64,000 nt of DNA, from NCBI GenBank assembly GCA_900155495.1, contig FTLJ01000711.1:1-64000 (forward strand). Direction: 5' to 3'. Under the pieces are notes generated by a model. That model did no database searches. It was not told the DNA's origin and worked only from the letters and a program-made list of their open reading frames with translations. Positions 12,957 to 23,089 of the stretch are shown here, one piece after another. The position numbers were made by a program, and so were the translations under genes. Source of the stretch: Porogramme epimiltina (lineage: Eukaryota; Basidiomycota; Agaricomycetes; Polyporales; Polyporaceae). Every line of letters starts with the position of its first letter. Positions within the stretch are counted from its first letter, which is position 1.

Positions 12957-13538
12957 ATGAGCTCGTATCTCCTCCCCCTTCTTGTCTTTGCTCTCACCGC
13001 TTCCGCCAATCCGATACGCGTACGCGCAACCACCGAAGGGTCAGTTTCCCCCGCTACCTTTTTAACCACCGCCTCCCCCCGCTCATGCTCTCTTGTGGAT
13101 GGATAGACAAGACGACGATACCCCGACAGTCGACGAAGCGGAGAATGGACCGGATGGACATCTCACTGAGCCGTGGGTGGTCGGCGTTGCCGTAGCCTTC
13201 TGTACGTCCCTCAAAATTTCTCGTTGGCCGTTCTTTCCCTCATCGTCTGCTCTAGCCATCATCATTGCTGGCGTCGCGGCCATCGTCATTTTCCTCAAGT
13301 TGAGACAGCGTCGCCGCCGTCGTCAGCAACAGAACGACCTCTCACGCAGCGACCCGCTCAACCCGCGCCCTTCGAGGGAGCAGACCTGGAAGGGCCCATA
13401 CACTTCACGCGCGTCGTATACGCGGTCCCCGTCACCGGTAAGTCCCTCGGCCCCGACCTTCGCCTATTGGTGCGCGATAATTGCTGACGCTCCGGCGCTC
13501 GCTAGCCTTCAAAGGCGCATCTTCGCGAGGCGAAGTGA
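12957..13538 (+). CDS. Small single-pass membrane protein with signal peptide (unknown function)
   Basis: Model: join(12957..13039, 13107..13201, 13256..13437, 13506..13538), 130 residues, frame kept through four exons. Residues 1-17 (MSSYLLPLLVFALTASA) are a good signal peptide. A short acidic ectodomain follows (DDDTPTVDEAENGPDGH), then a transmembrane segment from about 53 to 77 (WVVGVAVAF into IIIAGVAAIVIFLKL), then a strongly basic stop-transfer run RQRRRRRQQQ and a Ser/Arg/Pro-rich cytosolic tail ending SKAHLREAK. This is the layout of a type I membrane protein, perhaps a small sensor or adaptor. I do not recognise a family. Splice sites are all GT-AG with 50-68 bp introns, and CT-rich promoter plus TATA-like box precede it, which is why I treat it as real. 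Confidence 0.65.
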
Positions 13539-15306
13539 GGCACCTGGCGTAGACCGAGGTCCTCTCGAGTCCTTATCCCCGCGCGTCGACGTCCGCTTAT
13601 ACCGGTGCACTCGTGCGTTCCCGTCGGACTTTTTGCACCCACGCCCACCCCTAACGTACGCCACCTTCTCCACACAGAGTTCCGGCGCCGCCCACACACG
13701 TTGGCTACGATAGTCATCACCTCCTCGGAGATGTCCGCCAGCGCCGCAAGTCCCTGATGCCCAGCTCCGGAGTCTGCACCCATCGCCGTCGAGAGACGCC
13801 GCAACGCGGAAAACGCGCTGAGACGGCGCCCACCCACTTCGGCGCCGTTCCGAGCACAAGATATCCGGCGCCGTGCATTCTTCATAGGGCCAGGCTTAGC
13901 CAAGGCTGATACAGTCGTTACCTGGACCACCGCGCCATGGATGCATCGATCGGTGCTTCCCAGTATGTTGTTGTACTCTACGTTAATCTGTATTATACGA
14001 ACACTACTACCTTTGTTTCCGTTCCTTGACAATCTGATCTCTTGGTGAAGCCGAGTGCCATCTCGGGTATGTCAAGAGTTCCCTGCACCCTCTCATACAA
14101 GGGCAACCTGAAATGCGGGGAAGAGGATTTAGACCTTTTAGCGTGTCGAGCCCCCATATTGAGGCTTGTGAGGCGATCAAACTGGACTCCGGGGTTTGCG
14201 TGGGCCTTTGGACGTCAGGGCTAGGACGGGGACGTCGGTCTGCGTGACGTGTTATTTTTTAGCCAAGGCCTAAGAACATACCAACCGCCGACGGCTGCCG
14301 TGGCCAAGCTGATAAACTTTGATTCGACTTGCGTCGAACTCTGTCGTGCGTGACCAACAATATGACGCGCGTATAAAGACTTATTGTCGGTGTCCTATAG
14401 CTTCCCACTCGGCCGAGCCATCCGCTAAATACACATGCAGTGCGCCGACACCCGTTGCAACAACCCGACGCATAAGTCTCTAGGCGTTCATTATGGTATC
14501 CGAACGGAACACGGCCTGCATCTCGGATTTGAGGCGGGCTAGCTCTCACTCATCTGTCTTATATACACGGCTAGGTCACTAAGGAAACTTTCCAGCACAC
14601 ACCGCCTGGGGGAATGTGTTCTCCGCAATGTGGTGCAGAGCGCTGAGGATAAGTTTTGTTACAAAATCATATGCCACGTCTTAAAATGCAAGGTTTGAAA
14701 AAAAAGGCGTACAACATAAGCTACCGCGGGTTCCACGGATTCCAGGTCCGGGGAACCGGGAAGTGAATGCCTTTGGCCATGGAGTGGCACCGTCTCGTTG
14801 TCTCGTGCATTCGATGGAAGGATATGACTGAAGGCTTCTCGGAGAGAGCCACGGACTTGATGTGTTCTTGGACGCCAAGTAAGCCGGAACTGGCTAAGGC
14901 TGGGATGTGCACGGAGAAGTTCATATAGTCCCAAAGAGTCGCGCCTGTTTCCTACTCTAGATGTATGGAAAACATATCATCGATGACGCAGGATGAATAA
15001 GACTGGGCAAAGCCGGGGCCGGTCGCGGCCAGGCGCAGTAGTAAGATCATGGACGTGAGAAAGTGGATGTGGGTCATACCGCCGGGCGTTTGAACTGCCG
15101 AAACGGGAGAAAGTCGGGCCGCAGCCCTAACCCCACTTGTTTCTATTCCCGGGGGGAGGGTCAGGTGATCTGTGGAGAGCTAGAATGACTCGGGGGGTTT
15201 ATAGAGTGATATTTTGACTCCTGAGCTCGGTTTTCCTTGGACTCCTCCTTGCTCTTGCCCCGTTCGCTGCCCCGTTGTCGTCGTCATCACCAACGCCGCC
15301 GCCAGC
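13539..15306. other. Intergenic, ILV2 upstream region
   Basis: About 1.77 kb with no gene that I can support. A TATA-like TTTATAG lies at 15198-15204, about 100 bp before the ILV2 start, and a CT-rich stretch covers 15230-15290. Frames on the minus strand (14259-14549, 14659-14934) show no family motif and no splice pattern. Confidence 0.5.
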
Positions 15307-17588
15307 ATGTCCCTCTCAGCTTCAAGGATTCGCGTGTCGTCCGCCTCGAAGGTGGCCACGCCTGCGCAGTTCGCGCGCGCGCGCTCGACCGTGGCAGGCT
15401 CGAGCGTGTCCATGCTCGAGGCCAAGTCTAGGGTGCGGGAGCATGCTAGGAATATTAGCAGGTCTAGCACTCGCGAGGCGACTGCGACCTCATCCACTGT
15501 GTACGCCCTCAGTGCTTTTCTTCCCTTGCGAAGTTTATAACACAGCGCATACAGCCGGTTGCCCTCAAGAAACAACGTTCCTTACGCCCCACCGTCTCTT
15601 CCTACACACACGGAAGGCCCCCTCGATGACTCTTTCGTCGGCATGTCAGGTGGCCAAATCTTCCACGAGATGATGGTCCGTCACGGTGTCAAGCACATCT
15701 TTGGATACCCCGGCGGCGCCATCCTCCCCGTTTTCGATGCCATTTACAACTCTCCCCAATTCGACTTCGTCCTCCCCAGGCATGAACAGGGCGCAGGACA
15801 CATGGCGGAGGGCTATGCTCGCGTAACGGGAAAGCCTGGCGTCGTCCTCGTGACCTCTGGGCCTGGCGCGACCAACGTCATAACCCCCATGCAGGACGCC
15901 CTCAGCGACGGTGTTCCCCTCGTCGTCTTCTGCGGTCAGGTCGCGACCTCAGCCATCGGCTCCGATGCTTTCCAGGAAGCCGATGTCGTCGGTATCTCAA
16001 GAGCCTGCACGAAGTGGAACGTCATGGTGAAGGACATTGCCGAGATTCCTCGCCGCATCAACGAAGCGTTCAAGATCGCGACGTCGGGCCGGCCAGGTCC
16101 CGTTCTCGTCGACCTTCCCAAGGACATCACTGCGAGCATCCTGAAGACGCCTCTGCCGTACAAGATCACTACGCCCGGCAAGCCCCTCGGCCTCCCCACA
16201 AACCCCCTGTACCCCACCGACCAGCCCATCGACACCACGCAGATCCAGCAGGCGGCCGACCTCATTAACCAGGCCAAGCGGCCCGTCATCTACGCCGGGA
16301 ATGGTGTCCTTTCCTCTCCTCTCGGCCCCACCCTCCTTAAGCAGATTTCGGACCAGGGCAACATCCCCGTCACCACGACCCTGCAGGGTCTCGGTGCGTT
16401 CGACGAGACGGACGAGAAGAGTCTGCACATGCTCGGCATGCACGGGTCCGCGTACGCGAACCTCGCGATGCAGGAGGCGGACGTCATCATCGCCCTCGGT
16501 GCACGGTTCGACGATCGCGTGACGGGCAAGGTCGACCTCTTCGCGCCCGCTGCCCGCGCGGCCGCCCAGCAGGGCCGCGGCGGTATCATCCACTTCGAGA
16601 TCCAGCCCAAGAACATCAACAAGGTCGTTGAGGCGTCGATCCCCGTCCTCGGCGACGTCGTGGCGAACATGGCCGTCCTCGCGCCCCTCATCAAGTCGTC
16701 TGCGCGCAAGGAGTGGTTCGACGACATCCGGGAGTGGAAGAAGGAGTACCCCTTCACGTACGTCAAGAGCGCGCCCGGCGCGCCGATGAAGCCCCAGGAG
16801 GTCATCGAGGAGCTCGACGCGCAGACGGCGCACCGGAAGGATGATGTCATTATCACGACCGGTGTCGGCCAGCACCAAATGTGGGCGGCGCAACACTTCC
16901 GGTGGAGGCACCCCCGCTCCATGGTCACTTCAGGTGGCCTCGGCGTAAGTCACATAGCATGTCTTAAACAGGCGCGTTCTGATCACTCTATCGATAGACG
17001 ATGGGCTTTGGTCTCCCTTCGGCCATCGGTGCCAAGGTCGGCGCCCCTAACAAGACCGTCGTCGACATTGACGGCGACGCGTCGTTCAGCATGACCGCGA
17101 TGGAGCTCCAGACCGCGTCGCAGTACGGCATCGGCGTAAAGGTCCTGGTGTTGAACAACGAATTCCAGGGTATGGTGCTCCAATGGCAAGGTAAATGACT
17201 CGTTTATGTGCTGTGAAGGATTATGCCCAACCATGCTCTCCTAGATCTATTCTACGACGCACGGTACGCCCACACGCGCATGGTCAACCCCGACTTCATC
17301 GCTCTGGCGAAGGCGATGCGTATCCACGCTATCCGCTGTGAGCGCGCGGAGGACCTCCCGGCCAAGATGAAGGAGTTCCTCGAGTACGATGACTCGAAGC
17401 CCGTCCTCATGGAGTGCGTGGTGGAAACCAACGAGCACGTGTTCCCCATGGTAAGTGGGCTTCATGGCGTAGAGATCAGCTGGTTGCTTACAATCCATTT
17501 GCAGGTCCCCGCGGGCAAGGCTCTCCACGAGCAGATTCTCCACCCCACTTTCCGGGAGGCGTATGCTGCCTCCCGCAAAAAGCAGTGA
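15307..17588 (+). CDS. ILV2: Acetolactate synthase, catalytic subunit (mitochondrial)
   Basis: Model: join(15307..15500, 15555..16944, 16998..17190, 17245..17450, 17505..17588), 688 residues, close to the 687 of yeast Ilv2. It condenses pyruvate with pyruvate or 2-oxobutyrate, the first common step of valine, leucine and isoleucine synthesis. The N-terminus MSLSASRIRVSSASKV is a mitochondrial presequence. Domains in order: TPP-binding Pyr domain with FGYPGGAILPVFDAI and the catalytic Glu in RHEQGAGHMAEGYAR (about 141), central FAD-type domain with ALGARFDDRVTGK, then the PP domain with the metal/TPP motif DIDGDASF...LVLNNEFQGM (about 552-585). The Gly-rich loop and MVLQWQ are intact. A valine-sensitive regulatory subunit (Ilv6) is not in the window. 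An upstream in-frame ATG at 15214 is less likely to be used. Confidence 0.97.
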
Positions 17589-18066
17589 TCTCCCCTCATC
17601 TGCTCCCTGATATTTCTTAGGGTTTGTTTGCTATTGTTACGGTTAATCTACATACGCACGTTTGGGGGACTATCGTCCGCACTGACCTCCATCCACACAT
17701 TTATTACCATACCACCGTCGCATTGCCTTCGTTGGGCGCACTTACTCTCGCATGTATTCGTTGGTTCTTCATCGCATTAGGGAAGAAGCAAAAGTCCCTC
17801 TGGGGATGCACCCATGTATCTACTACGCCATATCATGACTTGGAAAAAGGCCGAAGGGGCCACCGTGTTTTGCTTCTGGTTATTCTCATACTGTGTGCTT
17901 TATATAACGCCGTCAACGATCTTGGAGTTACTGCAGTCCATTCAACATGGACCCGGAAAAACCTCGCCTTTCCCATGAATACAATACGATAAGTGATATA
18001 TTGATAAATCATAGTCTGCGCAGAAGTGCCATTACATGACGAACGTCTGAATACACTCCCCCACCA
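17589..18066. other. Convergent 3' region between ILV2 and TYR1
   Basis: 478 bp between two stop codons facing each other. It should hold both polyadenylation regions; AT-rich stretches such as GATAAGTGATATATTGATAAAT at 17989-18010 fit that. No gene seen. Confidence 0.5.
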
Positions 18067-19761
18067 TCATCCCGACTTTTTCCCATCTGTCGAGCTATCC
18101 ATGAGGGCCTGAATCATCGCCGAACCGACCTTCGTGGCCTCTTCGAACCGTGATTCAAAGAAACCGGCGGTGTGCATAAACCGTTGGCGGTACAGCTCGA
18201 AGTTCCCGAACGAGACGCACTGGCTCCACCCCCGGGCGGCGACGACGAACTCGAGGTCGTCCGCGCGGTGCGCCGTCTCGCGCAGCGCCGCGGCGAGGGC
18301 ACCGTCGAGGCGCGCCTCGGAGCGGAAGAGGTACTCGGCGACGCCGATCCAGAGCCGGAAGATCGGCGTCGCGGCGAGGTCGAGGTGCACGAAGGGCTGG
18401 ATGCCGAGCGCGGCCCAGCAGTCGACCATCGCGAGCAGTGAGAGGTGGGAGTTGGGCGGGACGCTGCTGCGGACGCCGCCCGGGGAGAGCGGCTCCGCGG
18501 GCTTCTTGCCAAGCGAGAAGCGGTCGAGGACGTCTTCGGAGAGGAGGATCGGCGGGCGGCCGTTGCTCCCCGGGCTCGGCGCGCGGGGGGCGTCCGCGGG
18601 GGCGATGGTGGGGCTGAAGAGCGGGTCGCCGAAGACCTTGGCACGGGCGGCGTAGATGCGGGTGCGGAGGGCCGCGGCGTCGCCCGCGAGCATGAGCTTG
18701 AAGATCTCGGTCGTCGAGCGCGCGTACTGGTCGATCTGGACGCGCGCGGCGGGGTTGAGGATCGCGAGGCCGGCGTAGACGTGCCATTTGTTGGAGTAGA
18801 TGCGGAGCATGATGTTCACTTTGACGGTCTCTATCCCGCCGACGTACAACCCGTGCTCCCAGGGGTAAGAAGAGGCGGAGTGCCAAGCCGTGCCCATACT
18901 GGAAGTTTCCCGATTAGGGGGGCAGAAGGAACAGATGCGACGAAGCATACCTTAGGAACGCAGCGTGTGTGACAGCCTGGGTGTTGGCAGTGACGACGTC
19001 GTGATCTTCGTAAGAGAGGTAGACATAACGTGAACCTAGAGGTTTTAGGATGTGCTCGACAAGCTTGAGCGCGTCGTCCGTCGCTCTGTACCTGATGATA
19101 ACCTGCGCTATTTTCAGTGCCCAGGACTCTTCTCACCATCCATGACACGTACCAAAGGTTGTCCCGCAGTCGAAACGGTCGGCCCATGCAAGGAATGGCA
19201 TGAAACGATGTTGACATCTGCAGGGAGATGCTTATCGAATGCCTCCTTTTCTGGTGCCTTCACAGAGGTCTGCCCTGATACGATTGCGCCGACCTTTGTT
19301 GCTGGGAGCAGTCAGCGAGGCGAAAACATTCGAAGAGACGCAAAACCTACACGGGCCATATTCAGCGACCACACGATCGATGAATTCCGCCTCGACTGAG
19401 TACATGATAAAGTCGGACACGCGTGACACTAGATGTCCATCCGCCATGACATGAATGCCCGGTACCCCTGTATACAAGTAATCGCGTGAGCCTATCGTTT
19501 TTCAGGACACTGAATATCATGCTTGACAAACCTGCCCATTTCTCTTTCAGAAAATCAAACTTGGCGGGAAGATCACAAATGTATATCCTGGCAGGGAGTC
19601 AGCGGATAGGTGGAATTGTAGGTAGACAAGAATGACTTTTTCCATCCGGCTTGGGAGAAACAACGTGCATAGAGACTGCCCATGGCACCCATACCAATGA
19701 TCCCAATCGCCGGTTGCTCCTCTATAGGTGCATTAGGGGTGACATTGGGTCGGACTGCCAT
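18067..19761 (-). CDS. TYR1: Prephenate dehydrogenase (NADP+), tyrosine biosynthesis
   Basis: Model: complement(18067..18898, 18951..19102, 19153..19301, 19351..19467, 19532..19587, 19637..19761), 476 residues, frame kept. The enzyme oxidatively decarboxylates prephenate to 4-hydroxyphenylpyruvate. The Rossmann motif GIIGMGAMGSLYA is at about 20-32, then SRVSDFIMYSVEAEFIDRVV, VGAIVSGQTSVKAPE, the catalytic His region SCHSLHGPTVS and THAAFLSMGTAWHS. The helical dimer domain follows with VKVNIMLRIYSNKWHVYAGL, NSHLSLLAMVDCWAALGI and ARGWSQCVSFGNF. These match yeast Tyr1 closely. A Pro/Gly/Ala-rich insert (about 310-345) sits between the last two conserved blocks. The first donor (GTCATT) is weak but frame and homology demand it. 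Confidence 0.95.
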
Positions 19762-20758
19762 GGCGGAGCCTCTGAAAATTGAACTATAGAAAGGGAAATG
19801 TCAGATTGGCAAGTTGGAGGGTGGATCATCTCTAGTAACGTGCCACACCTAGTGAACGTTAACTTCGACGCCGGGCGGGCTAGGATACGCAGTAGAAAAC
19901 GGATGACTTACGATAGTGTTGTTAGTTCAAGAAAAGGAGGCGTCCCGCTTGCGATAGGATCTCCTGTTACCTCCTCTGACCTGGAGAATGCAGGTAGGAT
20001 GCAAGAAAGCCACACTGTGATGACTCTACCACCTCTCCGCGCTAGACCCCCAGCAAAGCAACCTAGGGGTATCTACGAGCTCCGGCCGAAGGATTTCTTC
20101 GGAAGAACATTGCGGCCAACCCTGTGACTGCACTGCACACTGAGAGACCAATCGGGAAAGGCGTCTAGAACACAAGTATGACTCGACACCCCCTCCAACG
20201 AGTACGACGGCAGAGCCTCGTCACATTTCCGGCCAGCGCAAATCTGTATAATTAAGTAGTCTACTCAAGACCCGCTACGGCGCCGCCGGGCCGTGGGATA
20301 GGGTTAGTATCTACGCACGAACTGGGGTCGAAGTCTACTGTACGGATGTACGATACAATATGGCAATCCCGAGATTGGCATCTAAGTTACGAGCAAGGGA
20401 GGTAAACGAGTGTGCAGGTATGTCGGCAGAGATCCAGATCCTATGATGGTTTGTACAAGGGTAGCGTATGGATAACTCGATCATATGCGGCGAGAGCGAA
20501 ACAGAGCGTGATGTGAGATGCTGGACATGAATTATGAGGATGAGGATGGGTAGATGGATGGCAGGGTGGATGGATGGATGCTATGGCAATAGTGGGGGGA
20601 TTAGGATAGTATGTAGATGCAATGAGACGAGATCGTTAGATACAATTGACGATACGACGGATACCTGGATGCGTGTTAGTCCGACGAATCGAGGTTCATC
20701 GTCGAGTGACTACGGCCCCTACTCTGGGAGCCCTTATTAATCACAGCTGTTACGCAAA
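19762..20758. other. Intergenic, TYR1 promoter and F-box gene 3' region
   Basis: 997 bp with no supported gene. The part next to TYR1 must hold its promoter. The frame at 19798-20127 plus has no family signature. A short ATGG-type repeat lies at 20545-20580. Confidence 0.5.
20545..20580. repeat. Imperfect ATGG/GGTAG microsatellite
   Basis: A run of GATGGGTAGATGG followed by GGTGGATGGATGGATG, an imperfect tetranucleotide repeat in non-coding DNA. Confidence 0.7.
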
Positions 20759-22455
20759 TTAGGTCAGGGCCAGGCGGCGCACTCGTTGGAACTGCAGGAC
20801 GCACCACTGTATGGTATGTGTTCCTGAAACCGCACCTCGCCTCTCTACCTTTGCCGACTTTACACCGTCCATGATCTTCCTCCAGATTTTCGGATCGCTT
20901 GACGGATGCCATGGCCAGTCGAACGGCCCCAGATCCAAATGCGGGAACATGACATCAAGCTGCTTCGCGACCATGTTAACCTGCGCCGCCTCCGTATCGC
21001 CCGGCAACCATATGTGCCTCAGCGCATGGCTTGACCGCTTTGCCACGGCCTTGTGCTCAGCGGAGGCGCGTACATGGAGGTCGACCGACGCGAGCGCAAG
21101 CGTCCGTAGCTCTGGGCAGTGTTCCGCAAACGCGGATAGTGCGTCGAGCGGGAGTCCCGCTGACGCGGGCTGGTACAAGAGCGTGAGCATTTTGAGCCTG
21201 GGCCATGCCTTCGCGAGGGCTTGCGCGTCGGACGCGGCGAGCGAGAGTGCGACGCCTGTACCGGATACGACGCTGAGGTGCTCGAGGAACGGGAGCTTGA
21301 GGAGGGGCGCAAGCACGTCGAGCGGCGCGGGGCAGCCGGACCACGAGCCGGAGAGGGAGACAGTTCGGAGCGCGGGGAACTGCGCGGCAAGCGTCGTTAG
21401 GCATGCCCGGTAGTCGCGCCAGGGGTCCGGGCGGGGGTCGAAGACGCCGAATGTGGTGAGTTCACGCGATGCGACGCGCGAGAGGAGGCGAGCGACGAGT
21501 GCGAGGGTTCCGTGCACCCGGAGGGTGCGGAGGGCGTGGAAGCCGGACGCGAAGGCCTCAGCGATGAGGTTGTCCGTACCGCCGGTGAGAGAGATGCAGA
21601 ACTCTTCAAGACCGAGGGCAGCGCAGGATTGCAGGACGGGGGAATTCAGAGGAAGGAATCCTCGATGCGCAAAGTTGATGATGCGCAGGGATTTGAGGGT
21701 CTTGAGTTCTCCGAGACGAACGACCGTGGAGGCATAAACACGCCCCGATAGGGTGAGGGACTCCAGTGATGGCGCGTTCTCGTTGAGGAGATGGAGGAAT
21801 CGGGTTACCAGATCGTAAAGGACGTCCGCCCCAACAAGCCCGGTTTCCCTATCCTCCGTTCCTATCCCACCCGCAACCAACTCCCTCAGCGACGCAGGGA
21901 CAAATGGTAGAAAGTCGAGGATGTCTCCATCGGTCCGTTGGTGCCAGCGGAGGACCTGTAACTTACAAAACAGGATACCACCATTCAAAGGTGCGTGTAG
22001 CCTGTCATGCACAGATGGATGAATCCGGTGGATGTCGGAGCGATGCGCCAGTCGTCGCACACATGCGGCATAATAGCGCAGGCGGGAGAACGTCGGCTCG
22101 TCTACATCCGAGACGAGGGTCTGAGTGGCCACCAGTTAGTGAGCGTAAGTTGACGTCATGCTAAGGAGAGGCCACATACGTAGGTTGACTTGCCGTCCTT
22201 GTCGTCCACCTTTTGACAAACTGGTGCTAAAATGCCAGTGAAGATGGAAAGTAGGTCGACCTGTCGCCACAACACTTGGGTTGCGGGCCTAAAGAGGGCT
22301 TTGCTTGATCTCGCACAGAGGGCGAGAGCGGATAGACCTGAATTGTCGCATTTTAGTGAGGGGAAAGAGGCCGGGGCAAGGTATTCCAGAATTTCGTGGA
22401 GGATGTCGTCGTTCCAAAGCTGGCGAGTAGACATGGCGGAGCTGCTGAGACCCAA
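20759..22455 (-). CDS. F-box-like/LRR-type protein
   Basis: Model: complement(20759..22120, 22180..22455), 545 residues, or 538 if the second ATG at 22434 is used. The N-terminus has the degenerate F-box seen in many mushroom proteins (LWNDDILHEILEYLAPASFP, then LSALALCARSSKALFRPATQ and LWRQVDLL), which would bind Skp1 of an SCF ubiquitin ligase. The rest is a series of leucine-rich segments (SLESLTLSGRVYAS, LKTLKSLRIINFAH, ALRTLRVHGTLALV, LRTVSLSGSW, LRTLALASVDLH) that would select a substrate. The single intron (22121..22179, GTATGT...TCAG) is well formed. These genes are highly expanded in Agaricomycetes, so the substrate cannot be guessed. Confidence 0.85.
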
Positions 22456-23089
22456 CGGGCTAGGGAGCAGGGTGGGGGCACCTAGACGGGGATCAAGAGC
22501 ATGCTAGGCCCAAACTCAGCATATATGCGGGGCGGCTCGGACGGCCTGCAGGCGATCAAGGGCGGGGCGGAGGCAAGGGGTGACGAGAGGCTAGTGCTGG
22601 TCTCAGGACGAGCGAGGCAAGGCGGGCGGGCGCAACGTGCCTCCGCCAAGATGACGCAGATGGCGCTGCCCGACCCGCGGAGCCGCCGGCTGGCCCACAT
22701 GCGCCCGGCCACGGGTTCGAATCCCCGCGGTGTCCTCATTCCGGGCACTCGCTCGACACGCTCGACCGTGATACAGCTGCACAATGTGATTGATACAGCG
22801 CGTGCCGCATCCTCTCAGCCCCTGGTCGCCCGCTGCGGGCTCAGGAGAGGGCGTAGTGTGTGGCTCCGTACGAGGAGGGGGTCAACTTGGCCGCCTGCGG
22901 TGGTGTGGCAGGTGCGGGCAGCCTGTCGGATGAGGCCTTGTTGCAGCGCAAGCGACGTCTACGTAACCCTCACCTCGACTCTCACCTGGAGGCCTTCCCT
23001 CCCCCCGATAATCTTTTCTTCCTTCCCGCCTTCTTCACGCGTCCTCCACGCTGGAGCATCTCCCTACTTCTGCCTGAGATCCCCCTGTC
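22456..23089. promoter_or_regulatory. Divergent promoter region with tRNA T-arm relic
   Basis: 634 bp between the F-box gene (minus) and the choline-transporter-like gene (plus). Position 22714-22724 is a perfect Pol III B box (GGTTCGAATCC) inside GGGTTCGAATCCCC, and a GGTGTCC that could be a 3' acceptor strand follows, but no matching 5' acceptor or A box lies within 130 bp upstream. It looks like the remnant of a tRNA. CT-rich sequence at 22990-23050 probably marks the promoter of the transporter. Confidence 0.45.

Noticed and set aside
15997..16911. 304-codon minus-strand frame opposite ILV2
   Set aside because: It is the antisense shadow of a highly biased coding exon and has no family motif.
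18155..18972. Long plus- and minus-strand frames over the last TYR1 exon
   Set aside because: They are shadows in other frames of the GC-rich TYR1 exon, with Arg/Pro/Ala composition.
15307..19761. ILV2-TYR1 as a functional amino-acid biosynthesis cluster
   Set aside because: Two genes tail to tail with separate promoters; fungi normally scatter these pathways, so adjacency is probably chance.
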